From the NCBI GenBank assembly GCA_003168335.1, contig PMSM01000003.1:186001-250000 (forward strand): DNA of 64,000 bases. Reading direction: 5' to 3'. Positions 53,656-63,184 of this stretch are shown in pieces. Source of the DNA: Blastocatellia bacterium. Its GTDB lineage: Bacteria; Acidobacteriota; Blastocatellia; Pyrinomonadales; Pyrinomonadaceae. The position numbers and the translations under genes were made by a program. Each line of letters begins with the position of its first letter. The first letter of the stretch is position 1. A model generated the notes under the pieces. The model did no database searches. It saw only the letters and a program-made list of their open reading frames with translations, and was not told the DNA's origin.

Positions 53656-53787
53656 GCCAGGCGGCGCTCCATTCTGATAAGAGAGGATTCGAGTTTGGGT
53701 TAAGGTGAGGGTCCTGAGAGACCTGCCGCACGATTCACGGCAGAACCATTCTCGCTGATGGCACCGCTAAACGCAAGCAAAAAATGT

Positions 53788-54441
53788 TTAACCCGCGCTT
53801 GAATTGCTGTTCGGGGTCGAGGTCAGGGTTAGCATTTTGCTCATATTTTCCACGATCTTCGTCGGATCGGCTATCAACTCAGCGATCATGGCCACGGCGT
53901 CCGCCCCGGCTTTGAGCACCTCATGGACGTTTGCGAGCGTGATGCCCCCAATGGCTACCAAAGGCAGAGAGCCTTTGATGGTCCCAACTTCCCACAGCGC
54001 GACCAGGCCGGCGACCGGATCGGGATTCTCTTTAGTTAAGGTCGGGAAGACTGGGCCGAAGGCAAGGTAATCGACTGGCAACGCGGCCGCGAGTTTCGCT
54101 TGGGCGATATTGTGGGTCGAGAATCCGATGATGGCTTCGGTGCCGAGCAAGCGACGGGCGGCCCCGGCAGGAATATCTGTTTGCCCCAAATGGACGCCGT
54201 CGGCCTTAAGGGCGAGCGCAATATCGACACGATCGTTGATAATCAATCTGGCGTTATGGTCGCGCGCAACCTGGAGGGCAGCCGCGGCTTCGCGATAGAA
54301 CTCGCGCGGTGCGGCATGCTTGTCACGCAATTGAATCAGCGTCGCGCCGCCTTCGATTAGCCGCGCAACCTGCTCGGCATGCGACAGCCCCGAACGCTGA
54401 GTATCGGTAATCGGATATACTTTTGGCAGGTCCAGGCTCAC
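53788..54441 (-). CDS. thiE: thiamine-phosphate synthase ThiE
   Basis: The 217-residue protein starts with GTG (MSLDLPKVYPITDTQRSGLS). HAEQVARLIEGGATLIQLRD, INDRVDIALALKADGVHLGQ, FGPVFPTLTKENPDPVAG and PLVAIGGITLANVHEVLKAG match the ThiE TIM-barrel, including the phosphate-binding loops. It joins the thiazole and pyrimidine halves of thiamine. The 24 bases to the divergent small gene leave no room for a TPP riboswitch, and none is seen. Confidence 0.88.
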   Translation of the reverse strand: MSLDLPKVYPITDTQRSGLSHAEQVARLIEGGATLIQLRDKHAAPREFYREAAAALQVARDHNARLIINDRVDIALALKADGVHLGQTDIPAGAARRLLGTEAIIGFSTHNIAQAKLAAALPVDYLAFGPVFPTLTKENPDPVAGLVALWEVGTIKGSLPLVAIGGITLANVHEVLKAGADAVAMIAELIADPTKIVENMSKMLTLTSTPNSNSSAG

Positions 54442-54465
54442 GCGATTGGGCTATGATTGATCACA

Positions 54466-54639
54466 ATGCGCGATAAGCAAACCCCGAGTCTTGATGAAGA
54501 TGAGTCGTCGCCGGCCCGCGACGAAGAGTCTACGCACGAGACGAGCGAGACGCCCAGGAGTTATTACTACGACGATGCAACCGGCTATGAGATCTACAAA
54601 GAGGAAACAGATATCGATGAACAATCCGAAAGCACCTGA
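54466..54639 (+). CDS. small acidic protein with YYYDDATGYEIY motif
   Basis: ATG at 54466 gives a 57-residue protein rich in Asp, Glu, Ser and Thr, with SYYYDDATGYEIYKEETD near the C-terminus. I recall such 'YYYDD(A)TGYE' short proteins from related bacteria, but cannot name a family. It is divergent from thiE with 24 bases between the starts. It may be an intrinsically disordered protein. Confidence 0.55.
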   Translation: MRDKQTPSLDEDESSPARDEESTHETSETPRSYYYDDATGYEIYKEETDIDEQSEST

Positions 54640-54688
54640 CGAGGAAGGTCGTTAGACTTCCTGTTTTCCGATAAGCGCCTGCGGTTCC

Positions 54689-55516
54689 TTACAAGCTCTG
54701 CAAAAAATCCAGCACCAGAGGAACTGTTGCTTCCGGCATCTCTTCCTGCGGCACGTGCCCGCATTGATCGATCCATTTCAAAGTCGAATTCGGAATAGCT
54801 TGATCCAAAAGGTCGCCAACTATCGGGTTGATGATCTGGTCCTGCTTGCCCCAAATAATCAGCGTTGGCACGTTGATGTCTTTGTACTTGGCTACGAGTT
54901 CATCGCTGTTTGGTGGAATGATTTGCTTTCCAGTTTCCAGCAGCGCGTGTTTTCCGCCCGGCGATGCGATGGGCGCGGCGTAGGCTTCAATTTGCTCTGG
55001 GGTGATCTTTTTAGGGTCGTAGTAAGCCATCTTGAGAATGCTCTTGGCCATGCACCTGGCCGGCGTCAGATAAATTGCCGCCGCGCCGAGAATCGGGATC
55101 CCGAGCAGTTTCACGTAACCCGGAATGTATTCCTTGTAGGCTCCGGCATCGATCAGAACCAGCGAACGCAGTCGCCCGGGCTCTTTTTTAAGGAGCATGA
55201 TCGAGAGCAGCAACGAGAGCGCTCCGCCAAAAGAATTTCCAATCAACGTCAGGTTCTTCAGATCATGATCCAGGATGAACTTGTAAATCAGATCCGCGTG
55301 ATCCCTGGCTGAATAGCGAGAATCCGGCGGCTTGGGCGAACTCCCCGAGCCCCTCAAATCGATCAAAATGAGTTGGTAGTTCTTTGATAAAGGATCGACG
55401 AAGTTTCGCCACGAAAACAGGCTGGCGCCGAAACCGTGGATGCAGAGTACCGGATTACCCGCGCCGTACATTTGGTGATGCAGTTCGATGGGGGTTGATG
55501 GATTTGGGTCGCTCAT
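54689..55516 (-). CDS. alpha/beta hydrolase
   Basis: Start at ATG 55516 (MSDPNPSTPIELHHQMYGAG) with GGAGG 9 bases upstream; the longer frame has no protein character and overlaps the divergent VWFA gene. The 275-residue protein has PVLCIHGFGASLFSWRNFVD (oxyanion region), IDLRGSGSSPKPPDSRYSAR, nucleophile GNSFGGALSLLLS, Asp in LIIWGKQDQIINP and His in CGHVPQEE. It is a cytosolic hydrolase of the classical fold; substrate unknown. Confidence 0.85.
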   Translation of the reverse strand: MSDPNPSTPIELHHQMYGAGNPVLCIHGFGASLFSWRNFVDPLSKNYQLILIDLRGSGSSPKPPDSRYSARDHADLIYKFILDHDLKNLTLIGNSFGGALSLLLSIMLLKKEPGRLRSLVLIDAGAYKEYIPGYVKLLGIPILGAAAIYLTPARCMAKSILKMAYYDPKKITPEQIEAYAAPIASPGGKHALLETGKQIIPPNSDELVAKYKDINVPTLIIWGKQDQIINPIVGDLLDQAIPNSTLKWIDQCGHVPQEEMPEATVPLVLDFLQSL

Positions 55517-55704
55517 GCGGGCCGCCCTCCTTGTGGGAATTGTCGAGAATCGCGCAGAGGGTATCCGATCGCGACCGTGGGTGCCAAGGATTATCAGAGA
55601 AAAGGTGGTTGTGTTAATTGGGCCGGGTCGCGGGTGAAGCACGGGAGTGACTTCTTCCCGGGAAACTCGTAGACTTCCGGCAGTTCCCCCGGGAGGATAA
55701 ATCG

Positions 55705-57864
55705 ATGGACCGAAGAGTCTTGTGTTCTTCGCTGATCTTGTGTTCGCTCCTGGTTCCCATAGTCGGTCAGCAACCGCAGAAACCCCAGCAACCGCCGCCG
55801 CCGCCGCAGCAGTCTGCTTCAAAGCAGCAGAGCCCACCTCGCGACGATGACCAGGATGTGGTTCGAATCACCACGAATCTCGTGCAGGTGGACGTCGTGG
55901 TAACGAAAGACGGCAAGCAGGTCACCGACCTCAAGCCGGAGGACTTCGAATTATTCGAAGACGGACGCCCACAAAAGATCACGAACTTCTCGTACATTTC
56001 CAACGTTCCCGGCACCGCGTCGAGTAACGCACTGGCGCCATCAGCAAAAGATAAGGGCACTCCGATCGTCCCTACCCCGGTGCATCCGCATGACGTCAGA
56101 CGCACCGTCGCGTTCGTGGTTGACGATCTGGGAATGTCAAACGAGAGTGTCGCCCAGACGCGGCACCAATTGCGCAAGTTCGTCGACGAACAACTACAGC
56201 CGAATGATCTAGTCGCCATTATCCGCACCGGTGGCGAAGTGGGCGCGCTCCAGCAGTTCACTACGGACAAGCGACTGCTCCACAGCGCCATTGAACACCT
56301 CAAGTGGAATCATTGTAGCCGGACAGGCGTTAATGTTTTCAGACCCGCGACCTCGGGGCTGCTCGGCGCGCTCGACGGCGTTCCGTGCGGTGGCCAAGCG
56401 CTAGCGGGGACTATGCGGACCCTCCGGTTCGTCCTGCAAGGCATGCGCGAGCTACCCGGCCGCAAGTCGATGGTCCTTCTCTCGGACTACATACCGATTC
56501 AGGAGCAGGAGCCTGGCCCCACTCTCGGCGGGACCGCTAGTGCCTTCAATTCCACCATTAGTTATGCGGCGTTGTTGCAGCGAGTCGCTGAACTGGCGAT
56601 CCGTGGGTCCGTCGTGATTTACGCCGTCGACACGCGCGGACTGGCATATACAGGCCCCACTGCAGCGGACAAGTTCTCTGGAACAGCTCGGGAGATCACG
56701 AATCAGATCCAGGCAAGCCTTAGCAGTCGTTCGCAAAGCCTGCTGGCGGGCCGCGAGGGAAGTGACCTGATTGCCCGCCAGACAGGTGGATTTCTGGTTC
56801 GCAACTCCAATGATTTTGGGATCGAGCGGGTGATGGACGATCAGCGAGGCTACTATCTCATCGGCTACCGGCCCGGGGACCAGACCTTCAACCGCCGTTT
56901 TCATCACATCAAAGCGCGGGTCAAGCGCGGTGGGCTCACGCTCCGCACGCGAGACGGCTTTTACGGCGTCACTGAAGACGAAGCACGTCTGCCCCAGCTC
57001 GTGAGTCGCGATAAGATGAACCTTGCGCTGATGTCGCCCTTCGGCGGAAGTGACATCAACCTGCGGTTGACCACGTTCTTTGCCAACGAAGCGCCCGCGG
57101 GTTCTCTCCTGCGTTCGTTCCTCTATCTTGACGCGCGCGATCTCACCTTTATCGATAACCCCGACGGCACGCATGCGGCGACGTTGGCTTTGAGCAGCGT
57201 CGTGTTTGGCGACAATGGGAAAGTTCTGAGCCAGCAGGATCTAAGCGCCACTCTCCGGCTCAGTCAAAAATTTTACGAGCGGGCCCAGCGCGAAGGGATC
57301 GTCTATAGCTTCGACATGCCGGTCAAAAACTTCGGGGCCCTCCAATTCCGCGTCGCCGTTCGTGATCAAGCGTCTTCGCGCATCGGCGCTGCCGGGCAAT
57401 TCGTCGAGGTTCCCAACCTCCTCAAGGATCAGCTGGCGCTGTCGGGAATCGTCATCCATAACGATGATAAGTCGCAGTCACAGCCGTCATCGAATGGCCC
57501 GGCAAGGCCGGATGAGGGAGACACTACGGCTGGTCCGGCAGTGCGGCAGTTTCATCAGGGCGCTAATCTCATCGGTGTCTACGCCGTCTACAACGCTCTG
57601 CTCGACAAGACCACGCATCTACCCCGACTGACGACGCAGACTCGCATCTTTCGCGACGGTAAATCGATTTTCACCGGTGAAACGACGCCGCTCGACGTTG
57701 CTGGGCAAACAGATCTGCAACGCTTGATCGCCGGCTCCCGGCTCTACGTGGGCCCCGACTTGTCGCCTGGCGACTACGTGCTTCAGATCATAGTTGAAGA
57801 CCGCCTCGGCAAAGAAAAGTCCCGCCTGGCGACGCAGTGGATAGATTTTGAAGTAGTCAAATAG
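55705..57864 (+). CDS. VWFA-related Acidobacterial domain protein, long form
   Basis: The 719-residue protein starts after GGGAGG with a signal peptide (VLCSSLILCSLLVPIVG) and a Gln/Pro-rich linker. VRITTNLVQVDVVVTKDGKQ, LKPEDFELFEDGRPQKITNF and RRTVAFVVDDLGMSNESVAQ (VWA strand 1 with Asp-Asp) place it in the same family as the protein at 25182. GYYLIGYRPGDQTFNRRFHH and two further beta domains follow. It is exported and probably part of the expanded surface-protein set of this group. Confidence 0.85.
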   Translation: MDRRVLCSSLILCSLLVPIVGQQPQKPQQPPPPPQQSASKQQSPPRDDDQDVVRITTNLVQVDVVVTKDGKQVTDLKPEDFELFEDGRPQKITNFSYISNVPGTASSNALAPSAKDKGTPIVPTPVHPHDVRRTVAFVVDDLGMSNESVAQTRHQLRKFVDEQLQPNDLVAIIRTGGEVGALQQFTTDKRLLHSAIEHLKWNHCSRTGVNVFRPATSGLLGALDGVPCGGQALAGTMRTLRFVLQGMRELPGRKSMVLLSDYIPIQEQEPGPTLGGTASAFNSTISYAALLQRVAELAIRGSVVIYAVDTRGLAYTGPTAADKFSGTAREITNQIQASLSSRSQSLLAGREGSDLIARQTGGFLVRNSNDFGIERVMDDQRGYYLIGYRPGDQTFNRRFHHIKARVKRGGLTLRTRDGFYGVTEDEARLPQLVSRDKMNLALMSPFGGSDINLRLTTFFANEAPAGSLLRSFLYLDARDLTFIDNPDGTHAATLALSSVVFGDNGKVLSQQDLSATLRLSQKFYERAQREGIVYSFDMPVKNFGALQFRVAVRDQASSRIGAAGQFVEVPNLLKDQLALSGIVIHNDDKSQSQPSSNGPARPDEGDTTAGPAVRQFHQGANLIGVYAVYNALLDKTTHLPRLTTQTRIFRDGKSIFTGETTPLDVAGQTDLQRLIAGSRLYVGPDLSPGDYVLQIIVEDRLGKEKSRLATQWIDFEVVK

Positions 57865-57870
57865 ACTGGT

Positions 57871-57896
57871 GCAGAAGCCCGACCGTGAGGGAGGGC
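57871..57896 (+). repeat. single copy of the GAAGCCCGACCG repeat
   Basis: GCAGAAGCCCGACCGTGAGG followed by GAGGGC matches the arms of the hairpin at 49585-49650. It lies just after the long VWFA gene, without an inverted partner nearby. Confidence 0.4.
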
Positions 57897-57908
57897 GTCT
57901 CTTGAGCG

Positions 57909-58901
57909 TCACACATTATTCAAGATCGAGAGAGCATTCCCTTCAAATATCCTCTGCTTCTCGTCTTCCGGAATGTCCAGGCTTTCAATTGACGACACGG
58001 CGCGATCGATCGAGCCGAGCAGGTGTGGATAGTCGCTGCCCATGACCATGTGATCCGCGCCGATCATTTCGCGCACCATATTCAACATGTGCGGATTGAA
58101 ATTGACAGTGTCGTAATAGAGTCGTTTCAAATAGACGCTCGGCAGTTCATCGATCTGCGCGCGACATTCCGGAAAATCACGCCAGCCGTTGTCCATGCGC
58201 TCCATCAAGTAAGGCACCGCGCCGCCCAAATGCCCGACGATCCAGCGAATGTCGGGAAACTCGCGCAGCATTCCGTCAAAGCACATGCGCGCGACCGCGA
58301 GCGTAGTGTCGAACGTGAAACCGATGATTGGGCCCAGGACGTACTCGCGGAAAGGTTCAGTGTTCGCCGGCAGCATCGGGTGCAGCAGAATGCACAGCTT
58401 CAGGCGATTCGCTTCGGCAAAGAACGGACGATACTCGGGCGAGGTGAGCGGCTTGCCGCCGATGTTGCTCAACAAGATCACGCCATTCAGTTTCAATTCA
58501 TCGATCGCCCGATGCAGTTCGGCGAGCGCGGCGTCAGGAGCGTCCATCGGGATTGACGCGAAACCTTTGAATCGCGTCGGATGTTGCGCGATCAATTCAG
58601 CGTACGCGTCGTTCGTCATGCGCGCGATTTCGGGTTGATGGCGCGCGTCGGTAAAGAAAACGTTGGGCGTGGACAGTGAAATGACTTCCACGTCGATGCC
58701 CACGCGATCCATGTCTGCGAGGCGCAGGGCGACATTGGTCATCGGCGGCGTGACGCCAAAGAAGCGCGCTCCGCGATACTTGATGATCGTCTGGCCTGAT
58801 GGACTCTTGTCGAAAGAGAATTCGGAAGGAAGCTCGCGAATTCTGTCGAAGTAGACTTCCGGATAATAGTGCGTATGGAGATCGAGTTTGCGTCCAGTCA
58901 A
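57909..58901 (-). CDS. amidohydrolase (ACMSD-like)
   Basis: The 330-residue protein opens MTGRKLDLHTHYYPEVYFDR with the HxH metal motif. CILLHPMLPAN (His), IRWIVGHLGGAVPYLMERMD (His) and MVMGSDYPHLLGSI (Asp) complete the metal site of the ACMSD/amidohydrolase-2 family, which includes 2-amino-3-carboxymuconate-semialdehyde decarboxylase and related decarboxylases. The true substrate is not visible. It starts upstream of a gap and is converging with the VWFA gene. Confidence 0.82.
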   Translation of the reverse strand: MTGRKLDLHTHYYPEVYFDRIRELPSEFSFDKSPSGQTIIKYRGARFFGVTPPMTNVALRLADMDRVGIDVEVISLSTPNVFFTDARHQPEIARMTNDAYAELIAQHPTRFKGFASIPMDAPDAALAELHRAIDELKLNGVILLSNIGGKPLTSPEYRPFFAEANRLKLCILLHPMLPANTEPFREYVLGPIIGFTFDTTLAVARMCFDGMLREFPDIRWIVGHLGGAVPYLMERMDNGWRDFPECRAQIDELPSVYLKRLYYDTVNFNPHMLNMVREMIGADHMVMGSDYPHLLGSIDRAVSSIESLDIPEDEKQRIFEGNALSILNNV

Positions 58902-59094
58902 GGGATTTCTCCGAATGATTTTGGATTAAGCAGCGCGGGCATTATGTAAGGACTAAGCAGGACTGGCAAGTCTCAGCCTGTCCGAAACCCGCCGCGCGGG
59001 GGTTACGCTAAATGAGTGGTGGGGGCAAGCAGTGCATCACCATTGAGTTCGCCGCCAGTGGTAAAGTGCTGAGCAGCAGGATCAAGTAGCCGCT

Positions 59095-60852
59095 TCAATC
59101 AATTCTACCCTCCAAACTTATGATTCGTGCGCCCGGTGGCGGATTAATTGCTTCCCCTTTCAGGGCCGCGCTGGCAATCCCAAGGTTGGCCATCAGTCGC
59201 AACTCAGGCCGTTCGATCTGATCGGCGGCTGACCGCGCGCGATCAAAGTCCAGACGCGCCAGCATAGTAAGAGCCCGATTCAGATTGCCTACCAGGTTCC
59301 CCAACATATTGGAGCCCGACGTAATCCATTCGCCGTCTTTCAGGTAGTGGGCGTCGAATCCATCCAGCACCGTCGCCGCCGCGATCAGCGCATTGATTCT
59401 GATGATAAGCGGTTGCACGATGGCAAAACTCTGATCCGGATCCAGTGAAGCATAGCTTTGTGCCAGTGTTAACTGGGCTCCCATCTGACCGGGATCTGGC
59501 GGCGCCGAATCAGCCGCAGCCCTTGCTTCATTGAGCAGTTCCAAGGCGCCTTTCTTGTCGCCCTTGCTTGCCAGAACGGTGGCCAGCCGGACCAGCACTT
59601 GAACTCGCCGATCCACCTGCTTCATTCGACTGAGCACCTGCCGAACATCGGTGATCTTGTCCTGGCTGATCGCCATCTCCAGCGACTGATTGTCGACTTG
59701 GGCCAGCATCTGTTTACGCTGCACGGGATCAGAGATCAAATCCGTAATGATCTGCCGGGCGCGGGTGGCGTCACCACTCCCCAGAGCTTTCCACGCGGCT
59801 TGCGAGTAAATCTGAACCTGAAGTTCCGCGGAGTATCTGGGTGCCAGCGCGAGAATGTCTTCGACCGTTCCGTCCTGGGCGGCTCTGTTCAGCTCCTGAT
59901 ACATCCTCAAGCTGGGATCGAAACTCCGTTCCGCATTTTGCGACCATTGTCGCACCGCCGCGGTGCGAGCCGGGGCGTACTTTTCGATCTGCGGCATCAG
60001 CGACTGCAACTGGGTATAGACATTCTGGGCGACGTTGATGCTGATTTGGTCCGTGGGTGTGATGGTCAGGGCTGAGTTGATCAGCGTGCCGATCAAATCT
60101 TTATAAGTATCTTCATTAGCCTGGGGTGGTTGAAACCAGAGGAGATTCCAGGCGGGCTCCGCGAGTTCGTAATTTCCCTCCAGGTCTTCGCTCTTGATCT
60201 GGTCAACCATTTCTTTGTAGAGGCCTTGGGCCGATCGAGGATCTTTTCTTTGCAGTTCATTAAGCAGGCCGATCAGGCCGTACGAAACGCCGCGCGGCAG
60301 AGTGGCGCGGGCCAGTTCGAGACCGCGGGCGGGATTTTGTTTGGCTATCACCCCCGCCAGACGCAATTCCAGGTTGGTTTCCGTGTCGGCATACCACTTT
60401 GCGCGTGGATCGGTCGCAGCCCCCAAGCGGGACGCGCGGAGAAATGACAGGGCAGCATCAGGATCGTGTGCTGCCAGGCGAGTGACTATGTCCGATCGCT
60501 GCTGGCTAATCCACATGAGCTGCTGATAGACGTCCGCATCACTTAAGTCGATATTGGCGACGACGTTGATCAGGTCGTCGGACGCAGTCTTAAAAAGAGC
60601 GCGGGCGCGTTTTTCGTCATGGATCCAAAGCAGATCGGCAATCAGGCATTCGGCTCGAATTCGATTCGACGGCGCGTGCAGACTGGTGACTTGTTCAGAG
60701 ATCGTCTCCAGCAGGTCAAGGGCCTTCTTCTCAATAGCCGGCGTGGGTTTTTCATCTCGCGGAGGTGCGCCAACAAATTCCTGCGCCAGAGCAGGGCGGG
60801 AAAGAACCAGCAGGAGAAGCGACAGGACAACCAGAGCCAGCCGTCGAAACAT
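59095..60852 (-). CDS. secreted helical-repeat protein, unknown function
   Basis: Start at ATG 60852 (MFRRLALVVLSLLLLVLSRP), with GAAAGG upstream and a signal peptide ending near PALAQ. The 585-residue product is almost all helical, with regularly spaced helical pairs (RARALFKTASDDLINVVANI, DVRQVLSRMKQVDRRVQVLV, GALELLNEARAAADSAPPDP) that look like degenerate TPR-type repeats. There is no catalytic motif. It may be a periplasmic scaffold. Confidence 0.6.
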   Translation of the reverse strand: MFRRLALVVLSLLLLVLSRPALAQEFVGAPPRDEKPTPAIEKKALDLLETISEQVTSLHAPSNRIRAECLIADLLWIHDEKRARALFKTASDDLINVVANIDLSDADVYQQLMWISQQRSDIVTRLAAHDPDAALSFLRASRLGAATDPRAKWYADTETNLELRLAGVIAKQNPARGLELARATLPRGVSYGLIGLLNELQRKDPRSAQGLYKEMVDQIKSEDLEGNYELAEPAWNLLWFQPPQANEDTYKDLIGTLINSALTITPTDQISINVAQNVYTQLQSLMPQIEKYAPARTAAVRQWSQNAERSFDPSLRMYQELNRAAQDGTVEDILALAPRYSAELQVQIYSQAAWKALGSGDATRARQIITDLISDPVQRKQMLAQVDNQSLEMAISQDKITDVRQVLSRMKQVDRRVQVLVRLATVLASKGDKKGALELLNEARAAADSAPPDPGQMGAQLTLAQSYASLDPDQSFAIVQPLIIRINALIAAATVLDGFDAHYLKDGEWITSGSNMLGNLVGNLNRALTMLARLDFDRARSAADQIERPELRLMANLGIASAALKGEAINPPPGARIISLEGRID

Positions 60853-61317
60853 GGCAATTTCCTTTCTTGTGGGCGAGACCAAATGCTGACCAGGGACTGA
60901 GTTAGTTCACCATTGGAACGGATAAGCCACTATGGTCTTGCAGGGGCATTTGGTCGAAACGCATAGGGAGCGAGCCGGACCCATTCTAGATCAACCTGAG
61001 CAGTATCGCAGCACTCGATGGGTGTTTCGCTCGCGTGATTCGAATTGATTGGAGGCAGGAAGCGACCCGGGAGTTTGCCGCCATCCGAATTAGCGCTTCG
61101 GCTAGTTGGTCCGGGTAGTGTCCGAATCTGGATTTCGTGTTTCTTTCAACTTCGCCAGAGCGATCCACGAAAACACACGAAACCGCACAAACAAAGACCC
61201 ATTTACCGCTTCGTGTTGTTTCGTGGATCGTTTGCCTGGCAACCCGATCTCTCAAATTTGAACGCCACTAGTTCGTCGCGCTTTGAGTATTGCTGGCCAA
61301 ATTAATAGACTAGGGGC
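60853..61317. other. intergenic stretch with inverted repeats
   Basis: No gene is visible. GACCAAATGC (60888-60897) is mirrored by GCATTTGGTC about 40 bases later, in the leader region of the helical-repeat gene, and may be a regulatory site. A stronger inverted repeat lies at 61161-61230. Confidence 0.35.
61161..61230. repeat. inverted repeat of CGATCCACGAAA type
   Basis: CGATCCACGAAAACACACGA (61161-61180) is mirrored by the segment ending TTTCGTGGATCG at 61230. The 21-bp arms agree except at two positions. It is another dispersed palindrome family in this genome, here upstream of mqnC. Confidence 0.5.
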
Positions 61318-62442
61318 GTGAGCTCGAAAGACGTTCAAACGATTCTCGATAAGACTCTCGGCGGAGCGCGGCTGAATGCTGAAGCATGCACGGCGTTGCT
61401 CGAGTCATATGACGTGGCGCGCATCGGCTTGGCCGCTGACGAGATTCGGCAGCGACGCCACCCGGACAACATCGTCACCTACATCATCGATCGCAACATC
61501 AACTACACGAATGTCTGCAATGTGGTGTGCACGTTCTGCGCGTTCTATCGCCGGCCCGGCGCGCCCGATACTTACGTGCGGACAATCGACGAAATCTGCG
61601 CGAAGATTGACGAGACGATTGCGCTCGGCGGCACGGGCGTTCTGATGCAGGGCGGACTGCACCCGGACTTTGGCGTTGAATGGTACGAAGATCTGCTGCG
61701 CACCTTGAGCGCGAAGTACCCCGGTTTTCAGTTGCATTGCTTTTCGCCGCCCGAGATTCACAATCTCCACCTGATCTCCGGTCTGGATTACGAAACGATA
61801 ATGGGGCGTTTAAAGGAAGCAGGGCTGTACAGTTTGCCGGGTGGAGGCGCAGAGATTCTCGATGATGAAGTGCGCCAGCGCGTCGCCACGAAATGCACTA
61901 CTGATGAATGGTTGGCGGTGATGCGAGCCGTCCACAAGGTCGGTTTAAGATCGAGTGCCACGATGATGTTCGGCATCGGCGACCGCATTGAACATCGTGT
62001 GCGCCACTTGCAACGCATACGCGACTTGCAGGATGAAACCGGTGGCTTTACTGCATTCATTCCCTGGACGTTTCAACGCGAGAACACTGCACTCGGCCGA
62101 CGGATCAAGGACGAACCAACCGGGATCGACTACTTGAAAATGCTGTCAGTGTCGCGCTTATTTCTGGACAACATCGAGAACTTGCAATCGTCCTGGTTGA
62201 CGCAGGGATTAAGGTTGGGACAGGTGGCGTTGCGATTTGGGGCGAACGACATGGGCTCGATCATGATTGAAGAGAATGTGGTGTCAGCGGCGGGGGCGCA
62301 CAATCGCTCGGACGAGAAGGAGTTGCGCTATTTGATTAGCGAGGCGGGATTCATTCCCCAGCAGCGAGACATTCTCTATCGACACGTCAATCGACCGGAA
62401 GCGGTAACGCCCGCGCCAGTGGCCGTCGCCGCGTTAAGCTGA
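61318..62442 (+). CDS. mqnC: cyclic dehypoxanthinyl futalosine synthase MqnC
   Basis: The 374-residue radical SAM protein starts with GTG. DRNINYTNVCNVVCTFCAFY carries the CxxxCxxC cluster motif (Cys67, Cys71, Cys74). GGTGVLMQGGLHPDFGVEWY, HCFSPPEIHNLHLISGLDYE and SLPGGGAEILDDEVRQRVAT are typical of the MqnC/MqnE/CofH group; the N-x-N-Y-T-N-V-C-N start and the length favour MqnC. It forms the spiro ring of cyclic dehypoxanthinyl futalosine in menaquinone synthesis. mqnA lies at 39146. Confidence 0.85.
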   Translation: MSSKDVQTILDKTLGGARLNAEACTALLESYDVARIGLAADEIRQRRHPDNIVTYIIDRNINYTNVCNVVCTFCAFYRRPGAPDTYVRTIDEICAKIDETIALGGTGVLMQGGLHPDFGVEWYEDLLRTLSAKYPGFQLHCFSPPEIHNLHLISGLDYETIMGRLKEAGLYSLPGGGAEILDDEVRQRVATKCTTDEWLAVMRAVHKVGLRSSATMMFGIGDRIEHRVRHLQRIRDLQDETGGFTAFIPWTFQRENTALGRRIKDEPTGIDYLKMLSVSRLFLDNIENLQSSWLTQGLRLGQVALRFGANDMGSIMIEENVVSAAGAHNRSDEKELRYLISEAGFIPQQRDILYRHVNRPEAVTPAPVAVAALS

Positions 62443-62964
62443 TTTCGAATCTCGCTTTAGGTGCCGCTCTTTTAGCCCTCCCTGGGGGTTGGGCTTCTGC
62501 CTCGGCTGCTGACCATGTTCCGAAACCTCAACCATCAGCGGTTCAAACTTGGAAGCATTAACCAGCAGACCGGTTCCCTCGGCGGTGGGTCTCACTTTCG
62601 AAAGCAACACGCGGCTAATTCGTCGCGGAATAAGCAAGGGAGCGACCGTCACGACTGACTCTGCCAGCGCGACGATATCGCCGCCGCCGCGCCAGTGTTC
62701 GCGCACGATCCGGTCGTCGGTGCGATCGATCAATCGCAGGACCGTCAGCGAGATTAGAAACAGATCATCCACCTGTCCCACGAACGGAATCATGTCGGGA
62801 ATGAAATCGAACGGGATGATGAAGTAGATCAAGGCGGCGGCAAACAATGCACGCTCAGTTCGCGGCACGCGCGGGTCCACCATCAACTTAGCGCACAGAA
62901 TGATCATGTTGGGAAGAAACATGAGCAGGTTCTTCATCCGGCTTTTGAGTTCCAATTTAGACAT
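62434..62964 (-). CDS. DUF1232/YkvA-like membrane protein
   Basis: The 176-residue protein has a hydrophobic segment (residues ~12-28, LLMFLPNMIILCAKLMVD) and the conserved YkvA core ALIYFIIPFDFIPDMIPFVG followed by QVDDLFLIS. The family is usually 80-140 residues; here a ~60-residue C-terminal extension is rich in Gln, Lys and Arg. The last bases overlap the convergent mqnC end. Function unknown. Confidence 0.75.
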   Translation of the reverse strand: MSKLELKSRMKNLLMFLPNMIILCAKLMVDPRVPRTERALFAAALIYFIIPFDFIPDMIPFVGQVDDLFLISLTVLRLIDRTDDRIVREHWRGGGDIVALAESVVTVAPLLIPRRISRVLLSKVRPTAEGTGLLVNASKFEPLMVEVSEHGQQPRQKPNPQGGLKERHLKRDSKSA

Positions 62965-62968
62965 GGTC

Positions 62969-63184
62969 GTTAGTCAGTAGTTAGTTGTTAGTCGCTGGTT
63001 GCCTGTTCGATAACCTGATTCAGCACTGGTCCCAGAGTCTAGCCGACCGTTGCTTAGCCTAGCAAGCTTTCGGGCTGACGCATCTCGTGATAAATTTGCG
63101 GTCGATTACTGAAGGTCTGAACCGCCCGTACACGTCAATAAACCTGGGCCACTGACTACTGACCATTAACAACTGACTACTTAC
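62969..63184. repeat. inverted repeat of TAGTCAGTAG type before pta
   Basis: GTTAGTCAGTAGTTAGTTGT (62969-62988) is mirrored imperfectly by the segment 63151-63184 (ACTGACTACTGACCATTAAC). It fills the gap between the divergent DUF1232 and pta genes. Confidence 0.35.

Noticed and set aside
54442-54465. TPP riboswitch upstream of thiE
   Set aside because: Only 24 bases separate thiE from the divergent gene, and no thi-box is visible.
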